Origin: JANRKT01 sp033763355
GTDB taxonomy: Bacteria > Bacteroidota > Bacteroidia > Chitinophagales > Chitinophagaceae
Assembly (NCBI GenBank): GCA_033763355.1
Contig: JANRKT010000239.1
Coordinates: forward strand, 1 to 45,048
DNA: 45,048 bases
Direction of reading: 5' to 3'
Below, piece by piece: positions 1-8,548 of the stretch (the stretch's first letter is position 1; every line of letters begins with the position of its first letter). The notes under the pieces are model-generated. The model was not told the origin of the DNA and ran no database searches. It worked only from the letters and a program-made list of their open reading frames with translations. The position numbers and the translations under genes were made by a program.

Positions 1-1587
1 AGTTTAATTTTTTATGGCCAGCCATCAGTACTCTCCGGCACAGGAAATATTACCATGACAGAAGATTTTCGGAATATAGAAATCAACAGCGGCGCAACCC
101 TCACATTGCAGCGCAACCTAACACTCGGCACCATCAACAATTCCTTGATCATTAACTCACTTGCCCGTTTGCGGATGGGCGCTTATGTTATAGATGGAGA
201 CGGCGTCTTCAACATGCAGCCGGATTGCACCATCAATATTGGTTCAGAACTTGGTATAAATTTTATGAACATTGGCAATGTGCAAACCGGGGTGAGAAAT
301 TTTATCAGCCAGGCCACATATGAATATGACGGAACAGGCGACCAGATTATGGGTAAAGGCCCGCCCGGAAATATTAAAAACCTTGTGGTAAATAAACCAT
401 CGGGAAAATTAACTGCCAGCAAAGCTTATCGTGTTACAGGTCAGTTGCAGCTCTTGTCCGGTGTAATTGTAACAAACGGAGTGATAGCAAGGCTTACTTT
501 TGCCGGAACAGGAATAGTGAGCCCCGTTAACAATTACGGGTTTGCCAACCAGGGATGGGAACAAAGTTTCATAAGCGGGCCATTGGAGTTTGAAATAAGC
601 TCAACCGCTGAACAAACCCTGCCAATAGGAAAAGAAGACCGTTATGCGCCAATACGGATCCAAAAAGGAAATAATACACCTGTTATTTATACTGCGGAAT
701 ACATCGGGCAGGCCAATGCTGATGTCACTACAATCAACAATCCCCCGCTTGACCATATAAGCCGTGTTGAATACTGGACCATTATATCCGATAACCCATT
801 TAGTGTTGATGACGATGCACAAGTCAGTCTTTCGTGGAGGCCTTCAAGTGTGGTAGGAACCACAGAAATTGAAAGGGCGGATTTAAGGGTGGCCCATTGG
901 GAAAATCAGGGAATGGGCGATAAGTGGGAACAGGAAGGTGCAAACCCCGTTATAACAGGTGACGCAAACTATGGCTTTATTAAGTCGGATAATCTTGTTG
1001 CCAATTTCACGGCAACTACTTCCCTTTTTACGCTGGCATCAAGGAGCATCAATAATATTTTGCCATGGAAACTGAAAAGCCTTTCCGGAATTAACGACAA
1101 AGGCATATCAAAGCTGGAATGGAAGATTTCAGGCGAGGAAAATATCACTCATTATGTTATTGAACGCAGTAGGGACAGGAGGAACTTTGCACCCATCGCC
1201 ACTATTGCATCACAAATGAGCAAAACAGATAATATTTATAAATATTCTGATGCTAACCCGCCAAACGGTCGCAATTATTACCGCATCCGCATTACCGACA
1301 TCCAGAAACAGCATTTTTATTCTCCCGTTATAAAAATTGATAATATTTCTGCGGGCATTTCAATTTACCCCAACCCTGTTACCAGCCATATTTATATAAA
1401 TTTATCAGGGCCATGCAGCAATTATAAAATCGAGGTTGTCAATAATACCGGCCGGGTGATGAGGGCTTACAGTAAAATGATTTGCGGTACGGATAAAATT
1501 GACGCAGGCGGCTTACCAAAAGGCCAGTATTTCATCCGGGTTTATACAGATAAAAACGTATTTACTCTTTCCTTCTTAAAGCAATAA
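1..1587 (+). CDS. T9SS type A sorting-domain secreted protein, 5'-truncated by the window edge
   Basis: The reading frame is open from base 1 (SLIFYGQPSVL...), so the ATG at 55 is internal and the true start lies outside the window. The visible part has beta-rich, Asn/Gly-rich repeats typical of large Bacteroidota surface proteins. Near visible residues 365-450 comes a segment with ITHYVIERSRD and YYRIRITD, the fibronectin-like module that often precedes sorting domains. The last 75 or so residues form a type A sorting domain: ISIYPNPVTSHIYINL, then the GLPKGQYFIRV turn, ending FTLSFLKQ. Such proteins leave through the Sec pathway and then T9SS, and end up on the surface or released. The cargo function is not identifiable. 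An intrinsic terminator follows 30 bases after the stop. Confidence 0.85.
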   Translation, partial: SLIFYGQPSVLSGTGNITMTEDFRNIEINSGATLTLQRNLTLGTINNSLIINSLARLRMGAYVIDGDGVFNMQPDCTINIGSELGINFMNIGNVQTGVRNFISQATYEYDGTGDQIMGKGPPGNIKNLVVNKPSGKLTASKAYRVTGQLQLLSGVIVTNGVIARLTFAGTGIVSPVNNYGFANQGWEQSFISGPLEFEISSTAEQTLPIGKEDRYAPIRIQKGNNTPVIYTAEYIGQANADVTTINNPPLDHISRVEYWTIISDNPFSVDDDAQVSLSWRPSSVVGTTEIERADLRVAHWENQGMGDKWEQEGANPVITGDANYGFIKSDNLVANFTATTSLFTLASRSINNILPWKLKSLSGINDKGISKLEWKISGEENITHYVIERSRDRRNFAPIATIASQMSKTDNIYKYSDANPPNGRNYYRIRITDIQKQHFYSPVIKIDNISAGISIYPNPVTSHIYINLSGPCSNYKIEVVNNTGRVMRAYSKMICGTDKIDAGGLPKGQYFIRVYTDKNVFTLSFLKQ

Positions 1588-1616
1588 AGAAAAGCACCCA
1601 AAACCAACTGCGATAG

Positions 1617-1644
1617 AATCCCGTCTTGCTGGCGGGATTTTTTT
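1617..1644 (+). terminator. Intrinsic terminator after the T9SS cargo gene
   Basis: A 7-bp perfect stem (AATCCCG at 1617-1623, CGGGATT at 1633-1639) with a 9-nt loop runs into seven T residues. The ATCCCG/CGGGAT arms resemble other hairpins in this window (34577, 30902, 24541). Confidence 0.8.
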
Positions 1645-1688
1645 ATGGAAAAAAGCCATACCCACATCTCAGGGTTTAAAATTTTTGT

Positions 1689-1937
1689 ATGAAAAGAAAC
1701 TATTTGCTGCTGGCGGCTTTAATTGCCGTGGCCGTTGTATATGCACAGGTTCCCGCAAAACCTGAAAAGCAAGGTGAATCAAAGAAAGAAACAAAAATCT
1801 CAAAACCACCCAAGCCACCTGTTCCACCAGAGGCGCCAACCGCTCCCAAGGTCAGTTTAAAGGCCCCTGAACCGCCACCACCTCCGCCACTGCCTTCAGA
1901 AATTTCAGATGAAGACAATGAAAGCCCCAATGAATAA
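1689..1937 (+). CDS. Small proline-rich secreted protein
   Basis: 82 residues. Residues 1-19 form a signal peptide (KRN, hydrophobic core LLLAALIAVAVV, cleavage after YAQ). The mature part is low complexity: a Lys/Glu-rich stretch, then proline runs including PPPPPPLP, ending in an acidic tail EISDEDNESPNE. No enzymatic motif is visible. Family unknown; it looks like a periplasmic spacer or cell-wall-associated peptide. It is separated from the gene before it by a terminator and is convergent with the iron-sulfur genes. The opposite strand of the proline-rich part is also open (Gly/Ser-rich), which is a composition effect. Confidence 0.65.
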   Translation: MKRNYLLLAALIAVAVVYAQVPAKPEKQGESKKETKISKPPKPPVPPEAPTAPKVSLKAPEPPPPPPLPSEISDEDNESPNE

Positions 1938-1942
1938 CAAAA

Positions 1943-1966
1943 CAGTCCCGCCAAAAAGCGGGACTG
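1943..1966. terminator. Bidirectional intrinsic terminator between convergent genes
   Basis: A 9-bp perfect stem (CAGTCCCGC at 1943-1951, GCGGGACTG at 1958-1966) has a 6-nt loop. Read on the minus strand it is followed by TTTTGTT, so it best serves the iscA transcript. It may also stop the plus-strand proline-rich gene. Confidence 0.7.
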
Positions 1967-1998
1967 CTAATATTTATTAATACGTTACCTGATAGAGA

Positions 1999-2349
1999 TT
2001 ACACCGCAAAACTTTCGCCGCAGGCACAAGTACGGCTGGCATTAGGGTTCACAAACTGAAACCCCTTTCCGTTCAACCCATCAGAAAATTCAAGGGTTGT
2101 ATTAAAAAGGTAAAGTATGCTTTTCATATCCGTAACGATCTTCATGCCGTTGTGCTCAAACACCTGATCGGTAGGTTTGGTTATATTATCAAAATCTATC
2201 TTATAGCTCAGGCCCGAACATCCGCCGCTTACTACTCCCACCCGCAGGAAATAATCCCCTCCCCTGCCTGACTCCCGCATCAGCGACAATACCCTTTCTT
2301 TGGCCTTATCGCTTATGTAAATACCATTTTCAATTTGCAAGTTGCCCAT
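1999..2349 (-). CDS. Iron-sulfur cluster carrier, IscA/ErpA (HesB) family
   Basis: 116 residues, the usual length for A-type carriers. They bind a cluster or iron delivered from the scaffold and pass it to apo-enzymes in the cytoplasm. All three conserved cysteines are present: C44 in GGCSGLSY, and C108 and C110 in RTCACGESF near the C-terminus. The gene lies downstream of the cysteine desulfurase on the same strand with a 123-bp gap. That gap holds its own good -7 box, so it may be transcribed both alone and from iscS. IscA, SufA and ErpA cannot be told apart from the sequence alone, so no symbol is given. Confidence 0.9.
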   Translation of the reverse strand: MGNLQIENGIYISDKAKERVLSLMRESGRGGDYFLRVGVVSGGCSGLSYKIDFDNITKPTDQVFEHNGMKIVTDMKSILYLFNTTLEFSDGLNGKGFQFVNPNASRTCACGESFAV

Positions 2350-2428
2350 AATTTATGTTGTTATCCTTACTTATAACGTATCCGCACCGCCCATAGTTTA
2401 ACCCTGCGCTGTAAAACGGATAAGCCTG

Positions 2429-2436
2429 CAAATTTA
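2429..2436 (-). promoter_or_regulatory. Candidate promoter -7 box upstream of the iscA-like gene
   Basis: On the minus strand this reads TAAATTTG, an exact match to the Bacteroidota TAnnTTTG element, about 80 nt upstream of the start codon. No clear TTTG lies at the usual -33 distance, so strength is uncertain. Confidence 0.45.
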
Positions 2437-2472
2437 CAAAGCTTTTTTTTGTGTGCCCTTTTACCTTGTGAG

Positions 2473-3648
2473 CTATTCGGTTTTCTCCCATAAAAGGTTG
2501 GCCTTTCTCAAAACTTCTACCTCATTTCGCACCTGCTCTGTGGCAAAATCAATTTCCGCTTCGGTAGTGAACCTTCCCAGGCTAAACCGTATTGACGCAT
2601 AAGCCATTTCATCGCTTAAACCCATGGCTTTCAATACATGGGAGGGCTCCATAGACGCTGATGAACAGGCAGAACCTGAAGAAACTGCAAGTTTCTTGTT
2701 AAGCACAGTAAGGAGTACCTGGCCATCAATACCCTTAAAAGAGAGATTGGATACTGTAGGAAGCCTGTTTGCACCGGCGCCATTCAAAAAGCTATTGGCA
2801 GTCTGCAGAATGGCTTTTTCAAGCTTATCCCTCAGCCTGATTATTCTATCGGCATCAGCTTTTAAATGCTCCATACTCAGCTGGCAGGCCTTGCCAAAAC
2901 CAACGATTCCGGGAACGTTTAAAGTGCCGCTTCTTGCACCCCGCTCATGTCCGCCGCCATCCATTTGGGCTGTTACCCTTATCCGTGGGTTCTTGCGGCG
3001 TATATACAATGCCCCCGCTCCCTTTGGACCGTATAATTTATGTGCAGACAATGCCATCAGGTCAATGCCATCTTTGTTTACATCAATGGGAATTTTACCT
3101 GCCGCCTGTGTGGCATCAGTAAAAAATATGACGTTGTGTTTGCGGGCAATGGCGCTGATGTCTTTAACCGGCTGCACCACCCCGGTTTCGTTATTGGCAT
3201 ACATGATGCTGATAAGAATGGTGGTGGGCCTGATGGATTTTTCCAGTTCTGCCAGATCAATTAAGCCATCAGCATTTACATCAAGATATGTCACTTCACC
3301 ACCCGTCTTTTCTACATGGTTGCATGTGTCAAGCACCGCTTTGTGCTCCGTTTTGCAGGTAATAATGTGGTTGCCTTTGCTGGGGTACATCTCAAATACA
3401 CCTTTTAACGCCAGGTTATCACTTTCGGTAGCGCCTGATGTAAAAACAATTTCTTCAGGTTCTGAGCCAATCAATGCGGCTACCTGTTCCCTTGCCTGCA
3501 GAACGGCTTCTGCAGATTTCCAGCCAAACACATGTGTGCGGCTGGCAGCATTGCCAAAGTGCTGTGTAAAAAAAGGCAGCATGGCCTCCATTACAATGGG
3601 GTCGCAGGGAGTAGTTGCATGATAATCCAGGTAAACGGGTAACTGCAT
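2473..3648 (-). CDS. iscS: Cysteine desulfurase (IscS/NifS family)
   Basis: 391 residues. A PLP enzyme that takes sulfur from L-cysteine as a persulfide and gives alanine, supplying Fe-S cluster assembly and tRNA thiolation. The PLP-binding lysine is K204 in SAHKLYGPKGAG. The catalytic cysteine is C328 in SSGSACSSAS, the same position as in E. coli IscS. The TEHKAV segment (H102) and the substrate-binding GARSGTLN are also present. The SSGSAC loop followed by the helix MEPSHVLKAMG is the IscS/NifS type rather than SufS. Start ATG at 3648 fits the usual N-terminus LPVYLDYHATTP. The A-type carrier gene follows on the same strand. Confidence 0.95.
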   Translation of the reverse strand: MQLPVYLDYHATTPCDPIVMEAMLPFFTQHFGNAASRTHVFGWKSAEAVLQAREQVAALIGSEPEEIVFTSGATESDNLALKGVFEMYPSKGNHIITCKTEHKAVLDTCNHVEKTGGEVTYLDVNADGLIDLAELEKSIRPTTILISIMYANNETGVVQPVKDISAIARKHNVIFFTDATQAAGKIPIDVNKDGIDLMALSAHKLYGPKGAGALYIRRKNPRIRVTAQMDGGGHERGARSGTLNVPGIVGFGKACQLSMEHLKADADRIIRLRDKLEKAILQTANSFLNGAGANRLPTVSNLSFKGIDGQVLLTVLNKKLAVSSGSACSSASMEPSHVLKAMGLSDEMAYASIRFSLGRFTTEAEIDFATEQVRNEVEVLRKANLLWEKTE

Positions 3649-3666
3649 ACAAACAAATCAGGATAA

Positions 3667-3695
3667 CAAATTTACATACTTATACAAGAAGCCAA
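3667..3695 (-). promoter_or_regulatory. Promoter of iscS
   Basis: On the minus strand: TTG (3693-3695), 18 nt, TAAATTTG (3667-3674). Both elements fit the Bacteroidota primary sigma consensus. The predicted transcription start is only about 13 nt before the iscS ATG, giving a very short leader. Confidence 0.6.
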
Positions 3696-3762
3696 CTCAA
3701 AATCAGCACCGGTGAGCGGTACAAACAATTTACGGCTAACTTTAGCAGCTAAAATAACTTTT

Positions 3763-4173
3763 ATGTTAAGAGTTGAACATATTGGAATTGCCGTTAAAAG
3801 TTTAAAAGAGTCCGTTCCCCTGTTTGAAGCGCTGCTGAACACCCCGTGTTATAAAACAGAAATGGTGGAATCGGAAAAGGTGAACACCGCTTTTTTTAAA
3901 CCCGGTGAAAGCAAGATAGAATTGCTTGAAAGCACTGATGAGGATGGCGTAATTGCACGTTACGTTGAAAAAAAAGGCGAAGGCATACACCATATTGCAT
4001 TTGAGGTAAAAGATATTTATAAAGAAATAAAAAGGCTGAAAGAAAAAGGGTTTATGATTTTGAATGAACAGCCTAAAAAAGGGGCCGATAATAAGCTCGT
4101 TTGTTTTCTTCACCCCAAAAGCACCAACGGTGTTTTAATTGAAATCTGCCAGTCTGCAGAAGAACCAAAATAA
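3763..4173 (+). CDS. mce: Methylmalonyl-CoA epimerase
   Basis: 136 residues from the ATG at 3763; a longer in-frame GTG at 3712 adds 17 residues with no family similarity and is less likely. It interconverts (2R)- and (2S)-methylmalonyl-CoA in propionate/succinate metabolism, next to the B12-dependent mutase. The fold is two VOC-type beta-alpha-beta modules. Metal ligands are visible in VEHIGIAV (His near residue 5), GIHHIAFEV (His near residue 80) and the C-terminal VLIEICQ (Glu). Length and motif order match the family closely. A weak -7-like TAACTTTA sits just upstream. The neighbour on each side is on the minus strand, so it is probably monocistronic. Confidence 0.9.
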   Translation: MLRVEHIGIAVKSLKESVPLFEALLNTPCYKTEMVESEKVNTAFFKPGESKIELLESTDEDGVIARYVEKKGEGIHHIAFEVKDIYKEIKRLKEKGFMILNEQPKKGADNKLVCFLHPKSTNGVLIEICQSAEEPK

Positions 4174-4175
4174 AA

Positions 4176-4202
4176 AGCCCCGGCTCGATCGTGGCCGGGG
4201 CT
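4176..4202. terminator. Bidirectional intrinsic terminator
   Basis: A 9-bp perfect GC-rich stem (AGCCCCGGC at 4176-4184, GCCGGGGCT at 4194-4202). On the minus strand it is followed by TTTTTATTTT, which fits termination of the T9SS gene at 4238-5251. It lies directly after the mce stop and can serve both. Confidence 0.75.
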
Positions 4203-4237
4203 GGTGTAAAACCCAGGTGGTCTTGGTTGTTTTTCGA

Positions 4238-5251
4238 CTATTGTTTATTAAATCTCAAAGTTTCTGTTGTTCCATTCTCATCCACCATCTGGAGAAAATA
4301 ATTACCAGCCGGTAATTTAGAAATATCAAGCCTGTATAAATTGGAGCCTTTGGCTGCTTTTACTGACTGCATTTCCTGTCCATCCGGAGAGAATACACGG
4401 ATAGCTATCGCTTCTTTCAGCTCTGCACCAAAAGATATTGCAATCGCATCCCTTGAAGGGTTGGGATATGTTATGTAATTGTACCTTCCTTTTGCAAACT
4501 TCAGGTTGCGTGTGGCAGAATAGGTGTATTTACCGTCGCGGTCAACCTGTTTTAACCTGTAAAAAGTATTTGTTACCACGTTGCTGTTGTCAACAAAGTA
4601 ATAGTAATTATCAACGCTTGTACCGCCCACTGCCTGCACTGAACCAATGGTATTCCAGTTTTTGCCGTCGCTGCTTTTTTCAATATCAAACTGCTGGCTG
4701 TTGGTTTCATGGTTGGTGATCCATGTCATTTTTACCTGGCCATTGATGGTTTTAAACACATTGAAATCTTTCATGAAAACCGGCAATGAACCAAAATTAA
4801 ATCCCTGGTTACCACCTGCAGCATCAGCAGTAGATGTGCTGGAAAATGCCGGGCCGTTTATTGAACCATAATCTCCCCTGAATTTGGTGGCACTATTGAT
4901 AGTGATAACTGAATTTGCATTTCCCGTTTGCGAAGTAACTTGTCCTCCTGTAAAAACATTAATTATACAAGATGAATTTAATGCAACATTACGGTTGTTC
5001 CTTACAAGTAGGGTTCCGTAAACTTTAATATCTACATTATTTAAATTAACATTTACATTCACTTCCACTGTTGTACCAGCTGCAATCTCAACAACATTCT
5101 TGTTTGTTGAAGAACTGCCGCTCGACGGTGCGCCGGCGGTATTCCAGATCGCCGCATCCCAGTTTCCGTTACCTGTTGAAGTTTTTGTAGTTTGTGCAAA
5201 TAATGCTGTAGTTGCCAGCAGTACGGTCATAAGTGTAAACACCTTCTTCAT
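4238..5251 (-). CDS. T9SS type A sorting-domain secreted protein
   Basis: 337 residues. The signal peptide is about residues 1-20 (MKKVFTLMTVLLATTALFAQ). The N-terminal half begins with TGNGNWDAAIWN and is rich in Val/Asn repeats (EVNVNVNLNNVDIKV), as in beta-solenoid-like G8/autotransporter-type surface proteins. A fibronectin-like module follows (QQFDIEKSSDGKNWNTIG ... YRLKQVDRDG). The last 80 or so residues are the sorting domain (YITYPNPSRDAIAISF ... KLPAGNYFLQMV, ending TLRFNKQ). It is probably secreted by T9SS and surface-attached. The cargo part carries no catalytic motif I recognise. It stands alone with its own terminator. Confidence 0.85.
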   Translation of the reverse strand: MKKVFTLMTVLLATTALFAQTTKTSTGNGNWDAAIWNTAGAPSSGSSSTNKNVVEIAAGTTVEVNVNVNLNNVDIKVYGTLLVRNNRNVALNSSCIINVFTGGQVTSQTGNANSVITINSATKFRGDYGSINGPAFSSTSTADAAGGNQGFNFGSLPVFMKDFNVFKTINGQVKMTWITNHETNSQQFDIEKSSDGKNWNTIGSVQAVGGTSVDNYYYFVDNSNVVTNTFYRLKQVDRDGKYTYSATRNLKFAKGRYNYITYPNPSRDAIAISFGAELKEAIAIRVFSPDGQEMQSVKAAKGSNLYRLDISKLPAGNYFLQMVDENGTTETLRFNKQ

Positions 5252-5542
5252 AAATTCCAGAGTTTATAGCGTTATAATTGTTAAAAACCTATAGTGTTTC
5301 CTGAGGCTTTTTGGAAAAGGTTTTAACAGGCAGTGGAGTTATAATTTTTAACCTGGGGGAATAATAATGCAGTTATTCTTTTTGCAGGTAAGGCTTTCCG
5401 GGAGTGATGGAGAAATTAAAATGCAGAAATTCCAGGGATTGGAAGCGTAAAGATTAAAATTAATGCTGAAATATGCAAGCCTGAAGAAAAAAGAAAACAA
5501 GAAACAATACCGAAGAAGCTGATTATGATAAGTATAAAAAAA

Positions 5543-6253
5543 TTAAATACCCAGTTTCTCTACCGCATACTGGGCAGCAATCTGGCTGGCATCTTTTTTA
5601 TTGTAAGCTTTCCCTTCAGATACCAGTTCGCCGTCAATTACTGCCCCTACCCTGAACAGCCTCCTGCCATTCTCCATTCTTTCCTCCAGTGTTTCAAACT
5701 CCAGCACCTTGCCGTTTTTATTGGCCCAGCCATACAGGCGGTTCTTGTGGTTTATTTCAAGTATCTCAAGGTCTTCAATAAACATATGCGGGATGATGAT
5801 GCGCTTATACACCCAGCGTATGGTTTTGTCGTAGCCCCTGTCAAGATAAATGGCGCCGACAAGGGCTTCAAGTGTATTGCCAAAAATCTGGCTTATCTTA
5901 AGTGAATTATCGCTTCTGTTGTACAGCGTAATTTTCTTCAATCCCATTTTTATGGCAATGTCATTCAGCGTCTGGCGGTTTACCATTTTGCTGCGCATTT
6001 CTGTAAGAAAGCCCTCTTCTTTGTATGGATAACGTTTAAATAAATAATCCGCCACTATGCCGCTTAAAACAGCATCGCCAAGATATTCCAGCCTTTCGTT
6101 GTTTTCGTGGGGGTTTTCTTTAATTGAGCGGTGGCTGAGTGCGGTTACATACAAATTAAAGTTGTGCGGGGCAAAGCCTAAAACATTACATAGTTGCTTA
6201 TAATAGGCCCAGTTGGTTTTACCGATGCGGAAATATTGAATTAAAAAATACAC
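5543..6253 (-). CDS. rnc: Ribonuclease III
   Basis: 236 residues. A double-strand-specific endoribonuclease that processes rRNA precursors and structured mRNAs. The RNase III domain spans about residues 25-155 with the signature NNERLEYLGDAVL (51-63; E53, E56 and D60). A dsRNA-binding domain covers about 165-236 and ends with the helix KKDASQIAAQYAVEKL. An oddity: at the second acidic site, where E. coli has D114 and E117, this protein reads N126 and E129 in FGNTLEALVGAIYLD, so the Asp is replaced by Asn. E129, the more critical residue, is kept. The gene follows fabF on the same strand after an 80-bp gap, the classic acpP-fabF-rnc order. Confidence 0.93.
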   Translation of the reverse strand: MYFLIQYFRIGKTNWAYYKQLCNVLGFAPHNFNLYVTALSHRSIKENPHENNERLEYLGDAVLSGIVADYLFKRYPYKEEGFLTEMRSKMVNRQTLNDIAIKMGLKKITLYNRSDNSLKISQIFGNTLEALVGAIYLDRGYDKTIRWVYKRIIIPHMFIEDLEILEINHKNRLYGWANKNGKVLEFETLEERMENGRRLFRVGAVIDGELVSEGKAYNKKDASQIAAQYAVEKLGI

Positions 6254-6333
6254 ACATTGCCATTTAAGGATGATTCAGCAGGGGACGGGAAAAGCGATTG
6301 TATAACGGGAGGCATATTTAAAACGCCCGGCCG

Positions 6334-7584
6334 TTACAAATATTTTTTCAGGATTACAGAAGCATTGTGGCCCCCGAACCCGAATGTATTGCTCAATGCC
6401 GCCCTTACAGGTCGTTTTTGAGCTTTATTAAAAGTAAAATTTAATTTAGGATCCAGTTCAGGGTCATCAGTAAAATGATTGATAGTAGGAGGAACTGTAT
6501 CAAACTGCACTGCATAGGCACAGGCTATGGCTTCAATTACACCTGCAGCGCCAAGCAAATGGCCCGTCATTGATTTTGTGGAACTGATATTGAGATTATA
6601 GGCGTGTTTGCCAAATACACCCAGTATGGCTTTGGTTTCTGCAATATCTCCCAGCGGTGTTGAGGTGCCATGAACATTGATGTAGTCAATGTCTTCAGGT
6701 TTCATCCCTGCATCTTCAAGGGCCGCCCTCATTACGTTTAACGCACCCAATCCTTCGGGATGCGGCGCTGTAATGTGGTGTGCATCTGCTGTTGCCCCGC
6801 CACCTGCAATTTCGCAATAAATTTTCGCACCCCTTTTTAATGCATGTTCAAGGTCTTCCACAATAAACATTCCGGCGCCTTCACCCATCACAAAACCATC
6901 CCTTTCTTTATCAAAAGGACGTGAAGCTGTTTTGGGGTCATCATTTCTTTCGCTCAATGCCTTCATGGCATTAAAACCGCCCACACCTGCTTCGCATATC
7001 ACCGCCTCACTTCCCCCTGCAAGTATTACATCTGCTTTGCCCAGCCTGATGTAGTTGTATGCTTCCATAATGGCATGTGTTGATGATGCACATGCGCTGA
7101 CCACGGCAAAGTTCGGCCCCCTGAAACCATGCCGCATGGATATTTGCCCTGCAGCAATGTCCAGTATCATCTTTGGAATGAAGAATGGATTGAAACGGGG
7201 TGTGCCGTCTCCTTTTGCAAAATTGATAACCTCTTCCTGAAAGGTCATTAACCCGCCAATACCGCTTGAAAAAATTACTCCGGTACGGTCGGGGTCAATG
7301 TTTTCTTTGGAAATACCGGCATCTTTTGTTGCTTCATCGCTCACAACAAGTGCAAACTGCGTAAAGCGGTCAACCTTACGGGCCTCTTTCCTGTCGAGGA
7401 ACTGAGTGGGTTCAAAACCTTTTACTTCGCAGGCAAAACGGGTTTTAAATTTTGCTGCATTAAACAGGGTGATAAAATCAGCGCCTGATACACCACCGCT
7501 TAACCCCTTCCAGTAATCCGGAGCGGAGTTGCCCAATGGCGTCAATGCGCCGATTCCTGTTACAACAACTCTTTTTAATTCCAT
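6334..7584 (-). CDS. fabF: Beta-ketoacyl-ACP synthase II
   Basis: 416 residues, normal for FabF. It condenses malonyl-ACP with an acyl-ACP to lengthen fatty acids in the cytoplasm. The Cys-His-His triad is visible: C165 in VVSACASSTHAI, H305 in NVHGTSTPLGD, and H342 in STKSMTGHLLGAAG. The FGFGGHNAS motif closes the C-terminus. The start codon lies 39 bp after the acpP stop, so the two are almost certainly co-transcribed and the product acts on the carrier encoded just upstream. Confidence 0.95.
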   Translation of the reverse strand: MELKRVVVTGIGALTPLGNSAPDYWKGLSGGVSGADFITLFNAAKFKTRFACEVKGFEPTQFLDRKEARKVDRFTQFALVVSDEATKDAGISKENIDPDRTGVIFSSGIGGLMTFQEEVINFAKGDGTPRFNPFFIPKMILDIAAGQISMRHGFRGPNFAVVSACASSTHAIMEAYNYIRLGKADVILAGGSEAVICEAGVGGFNAMKALSERNDDPKTASRPFDKERDGFVMGEGAGMFIVEDLEHALKRGAKIYCEIAGGGATADAHHITAPHPEGLGALNVMRAALEDAGMKPEDIDYINVHGTSTPLGDIAETKAILGVFGKHAYNLNISSTKSMTGHLLGAAGVIEAIACAYAVQFDTVPPTINHFTDDPELDPKLNFTFNKAQKRPVRAALSNTFGFGGHNASVILKKYL

Positions 7585-7623
7585 ATCATTCGCCTGGTGG
7601 GAAAATGTCCGGATAGATGATAT

Positions 7624-7860
7624 TTACTTAGCATGCTCTTCTAAGTAAGCTACTGCCTGCCCGACTGTGGTAATAGTTTCTGCTTGTTCGTCGGGAATAG
7701 AAATGTTGAATTCTTTTTCAAATTCCATGATCAATTCTACGGTGTCCAGAGAATCTGCACCTAAATCGTTCGTAAATGAAGCCTCAGGTGTAACTTCTGC
7801 TTCATCTACTCCTAATTTGTCAACAATGATCTTTTTAACTCTTGTTGAAATGTCTGACAT
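7624..7860 (-). CDS. acpP: Acyl carrier protein
   Basis: 78 residues, small and acidic. It carries growing acyl chains on a 4'-phosphopantetheine arm attached to S37 in the motif DLGADSLDTVELIMEFE. Helix I (VKKIIVDKLGV) and helix III (ETITTVGQAVAYLE) are in the expected places. It is the first gene of acpP-fabF-rnc, with a well-formed promoter 29 to 57 bp upstream. Confidence 0.96.
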   Translation of the reverse strand: MSDISTRVKKIIVDKLGVDEAEVTPEASFTNDLGADSLDTVELIMEFEKEFNISIPDEQAETITTVGQAVAYLEEHAK

Positions 7861-7888
7861 GGTCGTAAAGTTTGGTTAATACTGGGTG

Positions 7889-7917
7889 CAAAAATAGAGG
7901 TTTTGCAAAAAAAACAA
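7889..7917 (-). promoter_or_regulatory. Promoter of acpP-fabF-rnc
   Basis: On the minus strand: TTG (7915-7917), 18 nt, TATTTTTG (7889-7896), an exact TAnnTTTG. The predicted start is about 20-25 nt before the acpP ATG. Spacing and -7 element are the same type as for iscS. Confidence 0.6.
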
Positions 7918-8113
7918 TGACCGCACTACAATTAAGTTAAAACCCTTTACGGACGGCACTTCCGGGGGGGTTGAAACGCACTATTCCCGAAAAACTGAAA
8001 TATCCTGTATTGAATTTATGAATTGCAAAACTGACCGTTTAACAGGCATTGTTGTGTGTTTAATTTTCGTATTTTTAAACAGTTTGTCACCCGTTTTTAC
8101 ATAAACCCGCAGC

Positions 8114-8545
8114 ATGGCTTTAAAAATTATTGACCACGGATCAAGAGAATACAGGCAAATGGTGGATTTGCGTTACGAACTGCTGCGCAAACCATTGGGG
8201 CTGCAATTTTCGCCTGAAGAACTGGAAAGGGAAAAAGAAGATATTTTAATCGGGGCTTTTGACGATGACAAAATGCTGGGCTGCTGCCTGCTTACACGGG
8301 TTAATACTGATACCTGCCGTCTCCGCCAGATGGCTGTACACAACAGTTTGCAGGGCAAGGGCATTGGCGCAACCATGATGAACTTTGCCGAAAATGTGGC
8401 CCGTGATGTGGGCTATAAGCAAATGACCATGCATGCCCGGAAAAACGTAGTGGGATTCTACGAAAAATTGGGATACCATATTACCAGTAACGAATACGAA
8501 GAAATAACCATTCCCCACTGCACTATGGAAAAAAGACTGGTGTAG
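8114..8545 (+). CDS. GNAT-family N-acetyltransferase
   Basis: 143 residues, one GNAT domain. Family members move an acetyl group from acetyl-CoA to an amine. The acetyl-CoA-binding strand and loop are seen in CRLRQMAVHNSLQGKGIGATMM (Q/RxxGxG/A motif QGKGIG near residue 80), followed by the NVVGFYEKLGYHI segment typical of motif B. The N-terminal part (YELLRKPLGLQFSPEELE) resembles the uncharacterised subgroup near ElaA. The substrate cannot be read from the sequence. A promoter-like TTG-N18-TATTTTTA lies upstream. It converges with the next gene with only 3 bp between the stop codons. Confidence 0.85.
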   Translation: MALKIIDHGSREYRQMVDLRYELLRKPLGLQFSPEELEREKEDILIGAFDDDKMLGCCLLTRVNTDTCRLRQMAVHNSLQGKGIGATMMNFAENVARDVGYKQMTMHARKNVVGFYEKLGYHITSNEYEEITIPHCTMEKRLV

Positions 8546-8548
8546 GTT

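Noticed and set aside
2624..3622. 332-codon plus-strand frame opposite iscS
   Set aside because: It lies entirely antisense to a cysteine desulfurase with all catalytic residues; the translation has no family features and skewed composition.
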